Below are positions 22,322 to 29,983 of a stretch of DNA of 43,107 bases, in pieces. Position numbers and translations under genes: made by a program. A model generated the notes under the pieces. That model had not been told where the DNA came from, did not search any database, and saw only the letters and a program-made list of their open reading frames with translations. The DNA lies in assembly GCA_045644605.1 (NCBI GenBank), contig JAZRHB010000021.1, forward strand, positions 1 through 43,107, read 5' to 3'. How positions within the stretch are numbered: the stretch's first letter is position 1; every line of letters begins with the position of its first letter. This stretch comes from RGIG4103 sp045644605. GTDB lineage: Bacteria > Bacillota > Clostridia > RUG12999.

Positions 22322-24115
22322 ATGGCAAAAGGTAATATTGCAGTACATACCGAGAACATTTTTCCTGTGATAAAGCAGTGGCTTTATTCAGACAAGGATA
22401 TATTTGCACGTGAGCTTGTTTCAAACGGCTGCGATGCTATTTCCAAACGCAAAAAGCTTGTGCTTGATGGGGAAGCAAAGGCGCCTGAAAAGTTTGAAAT
22501 TAAGGTTACGGTTGATAAACCTAATAAAAAGCTTATTTTCAGCGATAACGGACTTGGAATGACAGCTGAAGAAATCGAAAAATACATTACTCAGGTGGCA
22601 TTTTCCGGTGCGGAAGATTTCTTAAGTAAATATAAGGATGACAAAACCACATCCATAATCGGTCATTTTGGACTTGGCTTTTATTCCGCTTTTATGGTGG
22701 GTGATACGGTTGAAATTGAAAGTCTTTCGTATAAAGAGGGCGCAAAACCTGCAAAATGGAGCTGCGACGGTGGCACAGAATATGAAATCGGCGAAGGCTC
22801 AAGAACTGAGGTGGGTACGGATATTATCCTGAACGTAGGTGAGGAAAACGAAGAATTTCTTGACTATTCAAGAATAAGCGGAATTTTATATAAATATTGC
22901 TATTTCCTGCCCGTTGACATTTATGTAATAAACGCAGAGGATGAAAAATCCGGCGAAAAACCGTTTAACGATAAAGAGCCGCTGTGGCTTAAAAAACCGT
23001 CCGAATGCACAGAAGAGGAATATAAAGATTTTTATACAAAAGTGTTTATGGATATGGATGCGCCGCTGTTCTGGATTCATCTTAATGTAGATTTTCCGTT
23101 TAACTTAAAAGGCATCATCTATTTCCCGAAGCTCAAGCACGAGGCAAGCGGTCTTGAAGGACAGATTAAGCTGTATAATAATCAGGTGTTTGTTGCGGAT
23201 AATATAAAAGAGGTTATTCCCGAATATCTTATGATGCTCCGCGGCTGTATTGACTGTCCTGACCTTCCGCTTAACGTATCAAGAAGCTTCCTTCAGAATG
23301 ACGGATATGTTAAAAAGGTATCGGCACACATTATCAAAAAGGTTTGCGATAAGCTGACCGGAATGTTTAATACCGAACGTGAAACGCTTGAAAAATACTG
23401 GGATGACATCAGTCCGTTTGTGAAATACGGCAGCATGAGAGATGAAAGCTTTTACGAAAAAGTAAAAGATATTGTAATGCTCAAAACCACCAAAGGCGAG
23501 TATAAAACTGTTGCTGAATATCTTGAAAGTGCAGATGAAAAGCATAAAAATATCATTTATTATGCTACAAATGCGGATGTTCAGGCGCAGTATATCGATA
23601 TGTATGAACAAGACGGGGTAGAGGTGGTAACCTTCCCGCTTGCAATAGATACGCATTTTATGAGTTTCTGCGAATTTAAAAACCGCGATATAAGATTCAA
23701 ACGTGTGGATTCCGAAATCACATCGGGCGCAGAAACCGATAAGGATGTAGCGGAAAAGCTTACAAAAATATTTAAAGACAGCATTGGCGATGATAAGCTT
23801 ATTATAGAATGTCGTGACCTTAAAACGACAGAACTTCCTGCAATAATCAATATGTCGGAAGAGGCAAGAAGACTTAATGAAATGAGTGTTCTTATGGGTG
23901 GTAATATGCCCGAAATCCCCGATGAGAAGAAGCTTATTGTAAATACGGGCTGTGCAATCACATCATCAATTTTAGCAAGTGAAGATGAGGAGTATAACAA
24001 GCTTGTATGTAACTACATTTATGACCTTGCAAGCCTTGCACACGCACCGCTTACAAGCGAGCAGATGAAGGCTTTTCTTGACCGCTCGGCAAAAATACTT
24101 GAACGAACGAAATAA
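22322..24115 (+). CDS. htpG: Molecular chaperone HtpG (Hsp90)
   Basis: ATP-dependent dimeric chaperone, 597 residues against ~625 in most bacteria. GHKL ATPase motifs are visible: ARELVSNGCDAISK (the family usually reads ELISNASDA, so NGCD is a variant), FSDNGLGMT, and IGHFGLGFYSAFMV. The middle domain has ILYKYCYFLPVDIYV and PLNVSRSFLQ; the C-terminus includes SEEARRLNEMSVLMG. GGAGGCAAAGACT before ATG 22322 fixes the start; the longer frame from TTG 22262 starts within the promoter. It is monocistronic with its own promoter and terminator. Confidence 0.97.
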   Translation: MAKGNIAVHTENIFPVIKQWLYSDKDIFARELVSNGCDAISKRKKLVLDGEAKAPEKFEIKVTVDKPNKKLIFSDNGLGMTAEEIEKYITQVAFSGAEDFLSKYKDDKTTSIIGHFGLGFYSAFMVGDTVEIESLSYKEGAKPAKWSCDGGTEYEIGEGSRTEVGTDIILNVGEENEEFLDYSRISGILYKYCYFLPVDIYVINAEDEKSGEKPFNDKEPLWLKKPSECTEEEYKDFYTKVFMDMDAPLFWIHLNVDFPFNLKGIIYFPKLKHEASGLEGQIKLYNNQVFVADNIKEVIPEYLMMLRGCIDCPDLPLNVSRSFLQNDGYVKKVSAHIIKKVCDKLTGMFNTERETLEKYWDDISPFVKYGSMRDESFYEKVKDIVMLKTTKGEYKTVAEYLESADEKHKNIIYYATNADVQAQYIDMYEQDGVEVVTFPLAIDTHFMSFCEFKNRDIRFKRVDSEITSGAETDKDVAEKLTKIFKDSIGDDKLIIECRDLKTTELPAIINMSEEARRLNEMSVLMGGNMPEIPDEKKLIVNTGCAITSSILASEDEEYNKLVCNYIYDLASLAHAPLTSEQMKAFLDRSAKILERTK

Positions 24116-24121
24116 TACATT

Positions 24122-24153
24122 GACCGCATCATCTGATGCGGTCTTCTTTTTTT
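24122..24153 (+). terminator. Intrinsic terminator after htpG
   Basis: GACCGCATC at 24122-24130 pairs with GATGCGGTC at 24135-24143 around ATCT, followed by TTCTTTTTTT. It lies 6 bases after the stop codon. Confidence 0.92.
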
Positions 24154-24211
24154 GCCTTTTAAAATGGTAAAAAGCACCAAAACAGCGGCATTTATTCTAC
24201 GAAACCGACAA

Positions 24212-24240
24212 TTGACACAAGCATTGCAATTTGATATAAT
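24212..24240 (+). promoter_or_regulatory. Promoter P1 of the polysaccharide operon
   Basis: TTGACA at 24212-24217 and TATAAT at 24235-24240, exactly 17 bp apart. The -10 region and start site (24232-24252) recur almost unchanged at 24348-24368. Confidence 0.85.
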
Positions 24241-24265
24241 AAAAATGTATGTGCATAATATTTTC

Positions 24266-24310
24266 AGCTGATTTTTTACTCGTTATGCGTGAGGGGAAAT
24301 CAGCTTTTTT
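24266..24310 (+). terminator. Attenuator-like terminator between the two promoters
   Basis: AGCTGATTT at 24266-24274 pairs with AAATCAGCT at 24297-24305, followed by a T6 run. A transcript from P1 would reach it after about 60 nucleotides. GUGCAUAA at 24251-24258 can pair with UUAUGCGU at 24283-24290 in its loop, a possible alternative fold. Confidence 0.75.
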
Positions 24311-24327
24311 ATTCCAAAAAAAGTATA

Positions 24328-24356
24328 TTGCCTTTTATATATATGTATGATATAAT
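24328..24356 (+). promoter_or_regulatory. Promoter P2 of the polysaccharide operon
   Basis: TTGCCT at 24328-24333 and TATAAT at 24351-24356, 17 bp apart, located after the attenuator, so transcripts from it escape that terminator. Confidence 0.7.
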
Positions 24357-24364
24357 TAAAATGT

Positions 24365-24473
24365 ATGTATTTTTGTTAAACAAAAATACATAGAGCCTAT
24401 GGTTCTTTAGCAGTCTGGCAACTGCACATTCCAATTGACGGCGTCGTAAAAATGCCCTTGCAAGCATTTTTAC
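24365..24473 (+). promoter_or_regulatory. Structured 5' leader of the polysaccharide operon
   Basis: Three inverted repeats lie in series. ATGTATTTTTG (24365-24375) pairs with CAAAAATACAT (24381-24391) and starts at about +1 of P2. GCAGT (24410-24414) pairs with ACTGC (24421-24425). GTAAAAATGC (24446-24455) pairs with GCATTTTTAC (24464-24473). The last is not followed by a T run, so it does not look like a normal terminator. A third weak promoter (TTGCAA at 24458, 16 bp, TGG-TAAAAT at 24480-24485) overlaps it. I could not match the leader to a known riboswitch class. Confidence 0.5.
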
Positions 24474-24524
24474 TCCTGGTAAAATTATATGATAAAGTAT
24501 TATAAAATGAAACGGGTGCAAGTT

Positions 24525-25649
24525 ATGAACAGAAAAATTTATCTTTCATCACCGTGTATGTGCGGAAAAGAACAGGAATACGTTAAAGAAGCGTTTGATA
24601 CCAATTGGGTAGCTCCGCTTGGCAAAAACGTAAACGAATTTGAAAACACAATTAAGGAGTATATCGGCGTTAAAGGTGCTGTTGCAATGAGTGCGGGAAC
24701 AGCGGCAATACATATGGCTCTTCGTGCGGCAGGTATCAGCAGCGACGATATTGTTTTCTGCCAGTCAATGACGTTTGCGGCAAGTGCAAACCCCATTGTT
24801 TATCAGAACGCCACACCCGTATTTATAGACAGCGAGCCTGATACGTGGAACTTAAGCCCCGAAGCATTAAGAAGGGCGTTTAAGAAATATAAAGCAAAAG
24901 CAGTTGTGGTTGTTCACCTTTATGGAACACCTGCAAAAATGGATGAAATTATGGAAATCTGCCGCGAAAATGGAGCTGCTCTTATTGAAGATGCGGCGGA
25001 AGGTCTCGGCGGTGAATATAAAGGCAAAAAGCTTGGCTCGTTTGGTGATTACGGAATTCTTTCGTTTAACGGAAATAAAATCATAACAACCTCGGGCGGC
25101 GGAATGCTTGTGGGTAACGATACGGATAAGCTTTCAACTGTTCTCAAATGGATAACACAAAGCCGCGAGCCTGCAAAATGGTATCAGCACGAGGAGCTTG
25201 GTTATAACTACCGTATGAGCAATATCTGTGCCGGCATAGGCAGGGGACAGATGCATGCACTCGAAGACCACGTTGAACAGAAAACAAAAATATATAATAA
25301 ATATATAGACGTATTTAAAGACATGCCCATTACCCTGCAGCCGTACGAAAGTCATGCAAAACCAAACCACTGGCTGTCAGCGGCAACAATAGACAAAACA
25401 TCGGACGTTTCGCCGTTTGATATAATGGATGTTCTTGCTGAACATAACGTAGAATCAAGACCAATCTGGAAGCCGATGCATATGCAGCCGTTCTATAAAG
25501 ATTGCGACTACTTTGAACACACAGAAGGCGAGGCTTCCGTAAGTGAAGACATCTTCAACAGAGGAATTTGCCTGCCAAGTGATTTTTATCCGCAAATGAC
25601 ACCTGAAGAACATGACGAAATAATAGAAATTATTAAGGGGTGCTTCTGA
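24525..25649 (+). CDS. DegT/DnrJ/EryC1 aminotransferase, PglE/EpsN-like
   Basis: PLP-dependent transfer of an amino group to a 4-keto nucleotide sugar, as in the N,N'-diacetylbacillosamine pathway. 374 residues; the start IYLSSPCMCGKEQEYVKEAF and DTNWVAPLG are characteristic of the EpsN/PglE branch. PLP-binding Lys185 is in SFNGNKIITTSGGG; EDAAEGLGGEYKGKKLG precedes it. In-frame ATGs at 24489 and 24507 lie upstream, but family members start with MNxKIYLSSP, so 24525 is chosen. The next gene is a PglC-like transferase, and GNAT follows. The 4,6-dehydratase needed to make the keto-sugar substrate is not in the window. First gene of the polysaccharide operon. Confidence 0.92.
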   Translation: MNRKIYLSSPCMCGKEQEYVKEAFDTNWVAPLGKNVNEFENTIKEYIGVKGAVAMSAGTAAIHMALRAAGISSDDIVFCQSMTFAASANPIVYQNATPVFIDSEPDTWNLSPEALRRAFKKYKAKAVVVVHLYGTPAKMDEIMEICRENGAALIEDAAEGLGGEYKGKKLGSFGDYGILSFNGNKIITTSGGGMLVGNDTDKLSTVLKWITQSREPAKWYQHEELGYNYRMSNICAGIGRGQMHALEDHVEQKTKIYNKYIDVFKDMPITLQPYESHAKPNHWLSAATIDKTSDVSPFDIMDVLAEHNVESRPIWKPMHMQPFYKDCDYFEHTEGEASVSEDIFNRGICLPSDFYPQMTPEEHDEIIEIIKGCF

Positions 25650-26272
25650 TGTATAAAAAATACATAAAACGTGCATTTGACATTATCTGTGCCCTTGCCG
25701 CAATAATAGTTTTTTCGTGGCTGTACATAATTGTTGCAATACTTGTAAGGGTTAAACTCGGAAGCCCCGTGCTTTTCACACAGGACCGTCCGGGTAAGGA
25801 TGAAAAAATATTCAAGCTTTATAAATTCCGTACAATGACGGATAAAAGAGATGAAAACGGCAACCTTCTGCCTGATGATGTCCGTCTTACAAAATTCGGA
25901 CGGCTTCTTCGCAAAACCTCTCTTGACGAGCTTCCCGAAGCATTCAACATCTTAAAAGGTGATATGAGCGTTGTAGGCCCAAGACCGCTTCTTACGGAAT
26001 ATCTGCCGTACTATACGGAGGAAGAAAGACTTCGCCATACAATGCGCCCCGGCCTTACAGGTCTTGCACAGGTAAGCGGAAGAAACGCACTTACCTGGGA
26101 AGAAAAATTTGCGTACGATATTGAATATGTCAAAAACCCGACCTTTTGGGGAGATATAAAAATCATATACAAAACCGTTATAAAAGCATTTTTTAAGGAA
26201 GAAGGAATTCTTGTCGGCAAACAGCACATTGTCGGCAGGCTTGACGTTGAAAGACAAAAGCTGGAGGTATAA
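25649..26272 (+). CDS. Undecaprenyl-phosphate phosphoglycosyltransferase (PglC/EpsL-like)
   Basis: Transfers the first sugar phosphate of the repeat unit to undecaprenyl phosphate at the inner face of the membrane. 207 residues: small monotopic type with one N-terminal re-entrant membrane helix (residues ~10-32), VLFTQDRPGKDEKIFKLYKFRTM, the catalytic Asp-Glu in TSLDELPE, NILKGDMSVVGPRPLL, and RPGLTGLAQVSGRNAL. The ATG overlaps the aminotransferase stop codon by one base. Coupled with the upstream PglE-like enzyme, the likely first sugar is an amino-dideoxy sugar of bacillosamine type (inference). Confidence 0.95.
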   Translation: MYKKYIKRAFDIICALAAIIVFSWLYIIVAILVRVKLGSPVLFTQDRPGKDEKIFKLYKFRTMTDKRDENGNLLPDDVRLTKFGRLLRKTSLDELPEAFNILKGDMSVVGPRPLLTEYLPYYTEEERLRHTMRPGLTGLAQVSGRNALTWEEKFAYDIEYVKNPTFWGDIKIIYKTVIKAFFKEEGILVGKQHIVGRLDVERQKLEV

Positions 26273-26275
26273 CCG

Positions 26276-26791
26276 GTGTACATAAAAGAGAATGACGTTG
26301 CAATCCGTAAATTTGACTTTGCGGATGTTGAACTTAAAGTTAAATGGATAAACGACGGAAAAAATAATAAATATCTGCACTATGCACTTCCTCTTTATGA
26401 GGATAAAACAGCCGAGTGGTGGGAGCGAACCAAGGATGCGGATGGCCGCCTTGACTGTACAATTCTGTATAATGATGAGCCTGTAGGACTTATCGGACTT
26501 CTTGGAATTGACAGGGTAAATAAAAAAGCAGAATACTATGTGTGCCTCGGCGAACATAGCTGCAAAGGGAAAGGCGTTGCCAAACAGGCAAGCCGCCTGC
26601 TTGTTAAGTATGCTTTTGAAGTCCTTGATTTAAACAAAGTTTATCTTTATACGGAAGAGGAAAACATTCCGGCACAAAAGCTTTTTGAAAGTCTTGGTTT
26701 TAGAAAAGAGGGACTTCTTATTGAAGACCTTATATATAACGGCAGAAAAGTAAACAGATTTGTATATGGACTGCTGAAAGAAGAGGTATAG
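26276..26791 (+). CDS. GNAT-family N-acetyltransferase
   Basis: A 171-residue acetyl-CoA-dependent transferase. GNAT elements are visible: IREFD-like start (AIRKFDFADVELKVKWI), the strand-loop GLIGLLGIDRVNKKAEYYVCLGE, the acetyl-CoA loop HSCKGKGVAKQAS (about residues 96-108), and LYTEEENIPAQKLFESLGFRKEG. It resembles RimJ/PseH-like enzymes that acetylate amino sugars. In the bacillosamine pathway the acetyltransferase is usually a left-handed beta-helix protein; here a GNAT stands in its place, between the phosphoglycosyltransferase and a PLP enzyme. GTG start with GGAGGT seven bases upstream. Confidence 0.88.
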   Translation: MYIKENDVAIRKFDFADVELKVKWINDGKNNKYLHYALPLYEDKTAEWWERTKDADGRLDCTILYNDEPVGLIGLLGIDRVNKKAEYYVCLGEHSCKGKGVAKQASRLLVKYAFEVLDLNKVYLYTEEENIPAQKLFESLGFRKEGLLIEDLIYNGRKVNRFVYGLLKEEV

Positions 26792-26792
26792 G

Positions 26793-27707
26793 ATGAATCC
26801 TACGTTAATTCAAAAACTGAATACAGAATTAAACGAAAATCAAATATATATGAAACGTGACGATTTGCTTCCGTTTTCTTTTGGCGGCAACAAAGCACGT
26901 AAAGCGCTGCTTTTTTTTGAGGATATTGATAAAAAGGACGTAGATACGGTTGTTACATATGGTGCAGGCAGCTCAAACCATTGCAGAATAATTGCAAACG
27001 GTGCGGCGGCAAGGGGCAAAAAATGTGTCATAATATCTCAGAAAGAGGGATATACATATACATCCAACAGCAAACTGATGGATTTGTTTGGCGCGGAAAT
27101 TATAAAAACCCCACGTGAAAAAGTTGGCGAAACCATTAAAAATACATTATTGGAGCTTAAGAAAACCGGCAAACCGTATTTTGTGCCCGGCGGCGGCCAC
27201 GGAAATATCGGCACTGAGGCGTATGTTGGTGCATATAAAGAGATTCTTGAATATGAACAGGAAACCGAAATATATTTTGACTATATCTTCCATGCAACAG
27301 GCACAGGCACAACACAGGCAGGTCTTGTTTGCGGACAAATTATGGAAAAAGACGAAAACCGCAAAATTGTGGGCATAAGCATTGCCCGTAAAAATCCGTA
27401 CGGAGGCGATATTGTTGAAAAAAGCGTTGCCGAATATCTGGAATGTCCGCAGGAGGAGATAAAGAAATACGTCATTTTTGATGATAACTACATTTGTGGT
27501 GGCTATGGTCAGTATGATGACGATATTAAAGAAACGGTTAAATCCGTTATGATAAACGAAGGTATAGGACTTAATACAACCTATACGGGAAAAGCATTCT
27601 GCGGAATGAAAAAATATCTTGAAAACAGCGGTATAAAAGGAAAGAACATTCTGTTTGTAAACACAGGCGGAACCCCACTGTTTTTTGATGATTTAAAGGT
27701 GATTTGA
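26793..27707 (+). CDS. PLP-dependent ACC deaminase / D-cysteine desulfhydrase-like enzyme
   Basis: A 304-residue fold-type II PLP enzyme. Schiff-base Lys34 is in FSFGGNKARK; the substrate loop reads YGAGSSNHCRIIANGAAARG, and the phosphate-binding glycine loop is ATGTGTTQAGLV near 169. PGGGHGNIGTEAYV near 130 is typical of the ACC deaminase/D-cysteine desulfhydrase group. The C-terminal GGTPLFF is also diagnostic. In primary metabolism these enzymes break ACC or D-cysteine; in a surface-polysaccharide operon the substrate is unknown and may be an amino acid or amino sugar attached to the glycan. It overlaps the ATP-grasp gene by one base, suggesting joint function. Confidence 0.9.
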   Translation: MNPTLIQKLNTELNENQIYMKRDDLLPFSFGGNKARKALLFFEDIDKKDVDTVVTYGAGSSNHCRIIANGAAARGKKCVIISQKEGYTYTSNSKLMDLFGAEIIKTPREKVGETIKNTLLELKKTGKPYFVPGGGHGNIGTEAYVGAYKEILEYEQETEIYFDYIFHATGTGTTQAGLVCGQIMEKDENRKIVGISIARKNPYGGDIVEKSVAEYLECPQEEIKKYVIFDDNYICGGYGQYDDDIKETVKSVMINEGIGLNTTYTGKAFCGMKKYLENSGIKGKNILFVNTGGTPLFFDDLKVI

Positions 27708-28666
27708 TGAACATTCTTATTTTAAGCGCAGGCACAAGAAACAAAGTAGTGCAGTATTTCAAAAAGGAGCTTTCGGGGAAGGGCACCGTTGTTGCAACGG
27801 ATTGCAGCAACCTTGCTCCCGCAATTTATGATGCGGATAAATATTACATAGTACCGCCGATGGTAGAGGACGGATATCTTGACGTAATTCTTGATATTTG
27901 CAAAAAAGAAAAAATAGATGCAGTGCTTACACTTATCGACCCCGAAATAAGCTTACTTTCCGAAAATTTGGGCAAGTTCAAGGCACTCGGCACAACACCT
28001 ATTGTATCGGACTACGATAAGGTTGAAATGTGCTTTGATAAATTCAAAATGTATGAATTTCTTATAAATAACGGCTTTAAAACAGCTAAAAGCTATATAG
28101 ATAAAGAAAGTTTTTATGCCGACCTGGATAGCGGCAAAATCACTTTCCCTGTGTTTGTAAAGCCTGTTAAAGGAAGTGCAAGCATAAACATAAACAAGGT
28201 ATCGTCAAAAGAGGAAGTGGAAGTTCTTTTCGCACTTTGTGACAACCTTATGATACAGGAATTTATGAACGGTACGGAATACGGTGCAGACTGTTACATT
28301 GATATGCTTTCGGGCGAGCCGGTTGCAATATTTACAAAACAGAAAATCAAAATGCGTGCAGGCGAAACTGATAAATCAGTTTCCGTTAAAGATGAAAAGT
28401 TGTTTGACCTTATTACAAAGTTTATCAAAACAGCAGGCTTTAAAGGCATTATTGATATAGATATATTTGATGTCGGCAGCGAGTATTATATTTCCGAAGT
28501 AAACCCCCGTTTCGGCGGCGGATACCCTCACGCATACGAATGCGGCGTAAATGTACCGAAGCTGATTTACGAAAATATCAGCGGCAGGGAAAATGCTTCT
28601 GAAATCGGCGCTTATGACGAAGGCGTTTATATGATGAAATATAACGAACTTAAAATTATGAAATGA
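27707..28666 (+). CDS. ATP-grasp ligase (CarB-like), first copy
   Basis: A 319-residue ATP-grasp protein. The N-terminal domain begins MNILILSAGTRNKVVQYF; the ATP-grasp core has FPVFVKPVKGSASININ near 148, MIQEFMNGTEYGADCYIDM near 185, and metal-binding EVNPRFGGGYPHAYE near 268. The short block KMRAGETDKSV near 218 recurs in the second copy at 38512. Such enzymes form amide or peptide bonds through acyl phosphates. Here it could add an amino acid or ammonia to a uronic acid or sugar. AAAGGTGA precedes the ATG, which overlaps the previous stop codon; the TTG at 27704 is rejected. Confidence 0.9.
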   Translation: MNILILSAGTRNKVVQYFKKELSGKGTVVATDCSNLAPAIYDADKYYIVPPMVEDGYLDVILDICKKEKIDAVLTLIDPEISLLSENLGKFKALGTTPIVSDYDKVEMCFDKFKMYEFLINNGFKTAKSYIDKESFYADLDSGKITFPVFVKPVKGSASININKVSSKEEVEVLFALCDNLMIQEFMNGTEYGADCYIDMLSGEPVAIFTKQKIKMRAGETDKSVSVKDEKLFDLITKFIKTAGFKGIIDIDIFDVGSEYYISEVNPRFGGGYPHAYECGVNVPKLIYENISGRENASEIGAYDEGVYMMKYNELKIMK

Positions 28667-28679
28667 GGAAGCGTGTTTT

Positions 28680-29966
28680 ATGAGAAATATAAGATATTAT
28701 GTTTTCTGGGCTCTTGATGCATTAAAGAAAAACAGAATTGGAAACAGCTATAAAGAAATATGCAGGCTGATGAAAGAAAAAGACATCTTGGAATGGCAAA
28801 AAAATAAAATACAGGAATTGATAAAAGAAGCAAGCTCAAATTGTGAATATTATAAAAGCTATAGCGAATATTCAGATATAAAACAATGTCCCGTAATAAA
28901 TAAAAATACAATTAAAGAAAATTTTGAAGGCGTAATGTCGAAAAAGTATGACAAATCAAGCCTTCATAGGATGTCTACAAGTGGTTCTACAGGAACACCG
29001 TTTGAAATTTTTCAGAATCCGGCAAAAAGAACGAGGGTTTTGTCTGAACTTATTTATTTCAATGAATTAGCAGGACAATATGTAGGGGATAAATTTATTT
29101 TCTACAGAGTGTGGACAGAAAAAAACAAGAAAAGCAAAATGGAACAGGTGAAACAGAATTTGTTACCGATTGACATTTTGCATCTTGATGATGAAAATAT
29201 GAAATACATTGCAGACGTTCTTCTTAAAGATAAAGCAATAAGAACAACACTTGCATATGCATCTACATATGATGCTATTTTAAAGTACATAACAGAAAAT
29301 AATGTTACAGGAAAATTTAATTTAAGATCAATGGTAAGTAGCTCGGAAATTCTGCTTGATGAAACGCGTGCAGGTTTGGAAGAAAAGATTGGCTGTAAAG
29401 TAATTAACAGATATTCCAATCAGGAATGCGGCGTTATTGCACAAAGCACATTTGATACAAATAAAATGGTTGTTAATAAAGCGTCTTATTATGTTGAACT
29501 TCTGAAGTTGGACAGTGATGAGCCGGCAGAAACAGGTGAGCTCGGCAGAATTGTTGTAACGGATTTGTTTAATTATTCAATGCCGCTTATCAGATATGAT
29601 ACAGGTGATTTAGGGATTACAAGTGAGGATACGGCGGATGAAATAAAAAGTTTTGATAGTATTCAGGGCAGACGAGTGGATATCATTTATAATACTCTCG
29701 GCAAACCGCTTACCCCACATACCTGGAGTGTCTATATGTGGAAATATGATAAGCTGAAGCAGTATCAGTTTATTCAGAACGGTAAAAAAGAATATGTTCT
29801 TAAAGTGAATGGAGCAGAAGGAATTTATATAAAAGAAGATTTTGATGCAACATTAAGACCAATCTTGGGTAATGATGCTCAAATTGAAATACAGTATGTG
29901 GATGATATTCCTGTTTTAGCTTCAGGTAAATTCAAAAAAACGGTTTGTAATTATAAACCGGAATAA
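28680..29966 (+). CDS. CapK/PaaK-like adenylate-forming enzyme
   Basis: A 428-residue member of the phenylacetate-CoA ligase-like group often called CapK in capsule loci. The ATP motif TSGSTGTPFEIF lies near residues 98-109. The adenylation core has NRYSNQECGVIAQ near 241, GELGRIVVTDLFNYSMPLIRYDTGDLG near 285-310, and QGRRVDIIYN near 322. The reaction is activation of a carboxylate as acyl-adenylate, perhaps for acylation or amidation of the polysaccharide; the substrate is not deducible. GAGGAAGCG lies before the ATG. This gene and neighbours up to about 30000 are slightly more AT-rich than the flanks. Confidence 0.88.
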   Translation: MRNIRYYVFWALDALKKNRIGNSYKEICRLMKEKDILEWQKNKIQELIKEASSNCEYYKSYSEYSDIKQCPVINKNTIKENFEGVMSKKYDKSSLHRMSTSGSTGTPFEIFQNPAKRTRVLSELIYFNELAGQYVGDKFIFYRVWTEKNKKSKMEQVKQNLLPIDILHLDDENMKYIADVLLKDKAIRTTLAYASTYDAILKYITENNVTGKFNLRSMVSSSEILLDETRAGLEEKIGCKVINRYSNQECGVIAQSTFDTNKMVVNKASYYVELLKLDSDEPAETGELGRIVVTDLFNYSMPLIRYDTGDLGITSEDTADEIKSFDSIQGRRVDIIYNTLGKPLTPHTWSVYMWKYDKLKQYQFIQNGKKEYVLKVNGAEGIYIKEDFDATLRPILGNDAQIEIQYVDDIPVLASGKFKKTVCNYKPE

Positions 29967-29983
29967 TGAAAAGAAGTGAAAAA

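Noticed and set aside
24212..24368. Invertible promoter controlling the polysaccharide operon
   Set aside because: The repeats are direct, not inverted, and no recombinase gene or flanking inverted repeat pair is visible.
24390..24480. Known riboswitch class in the polysaccharide leader
   Set aside because: I could not match the conserved cores of c-di-GMP, SAM, TPP, preQ1 or similar riboswitches; only simple hairpins are seen.
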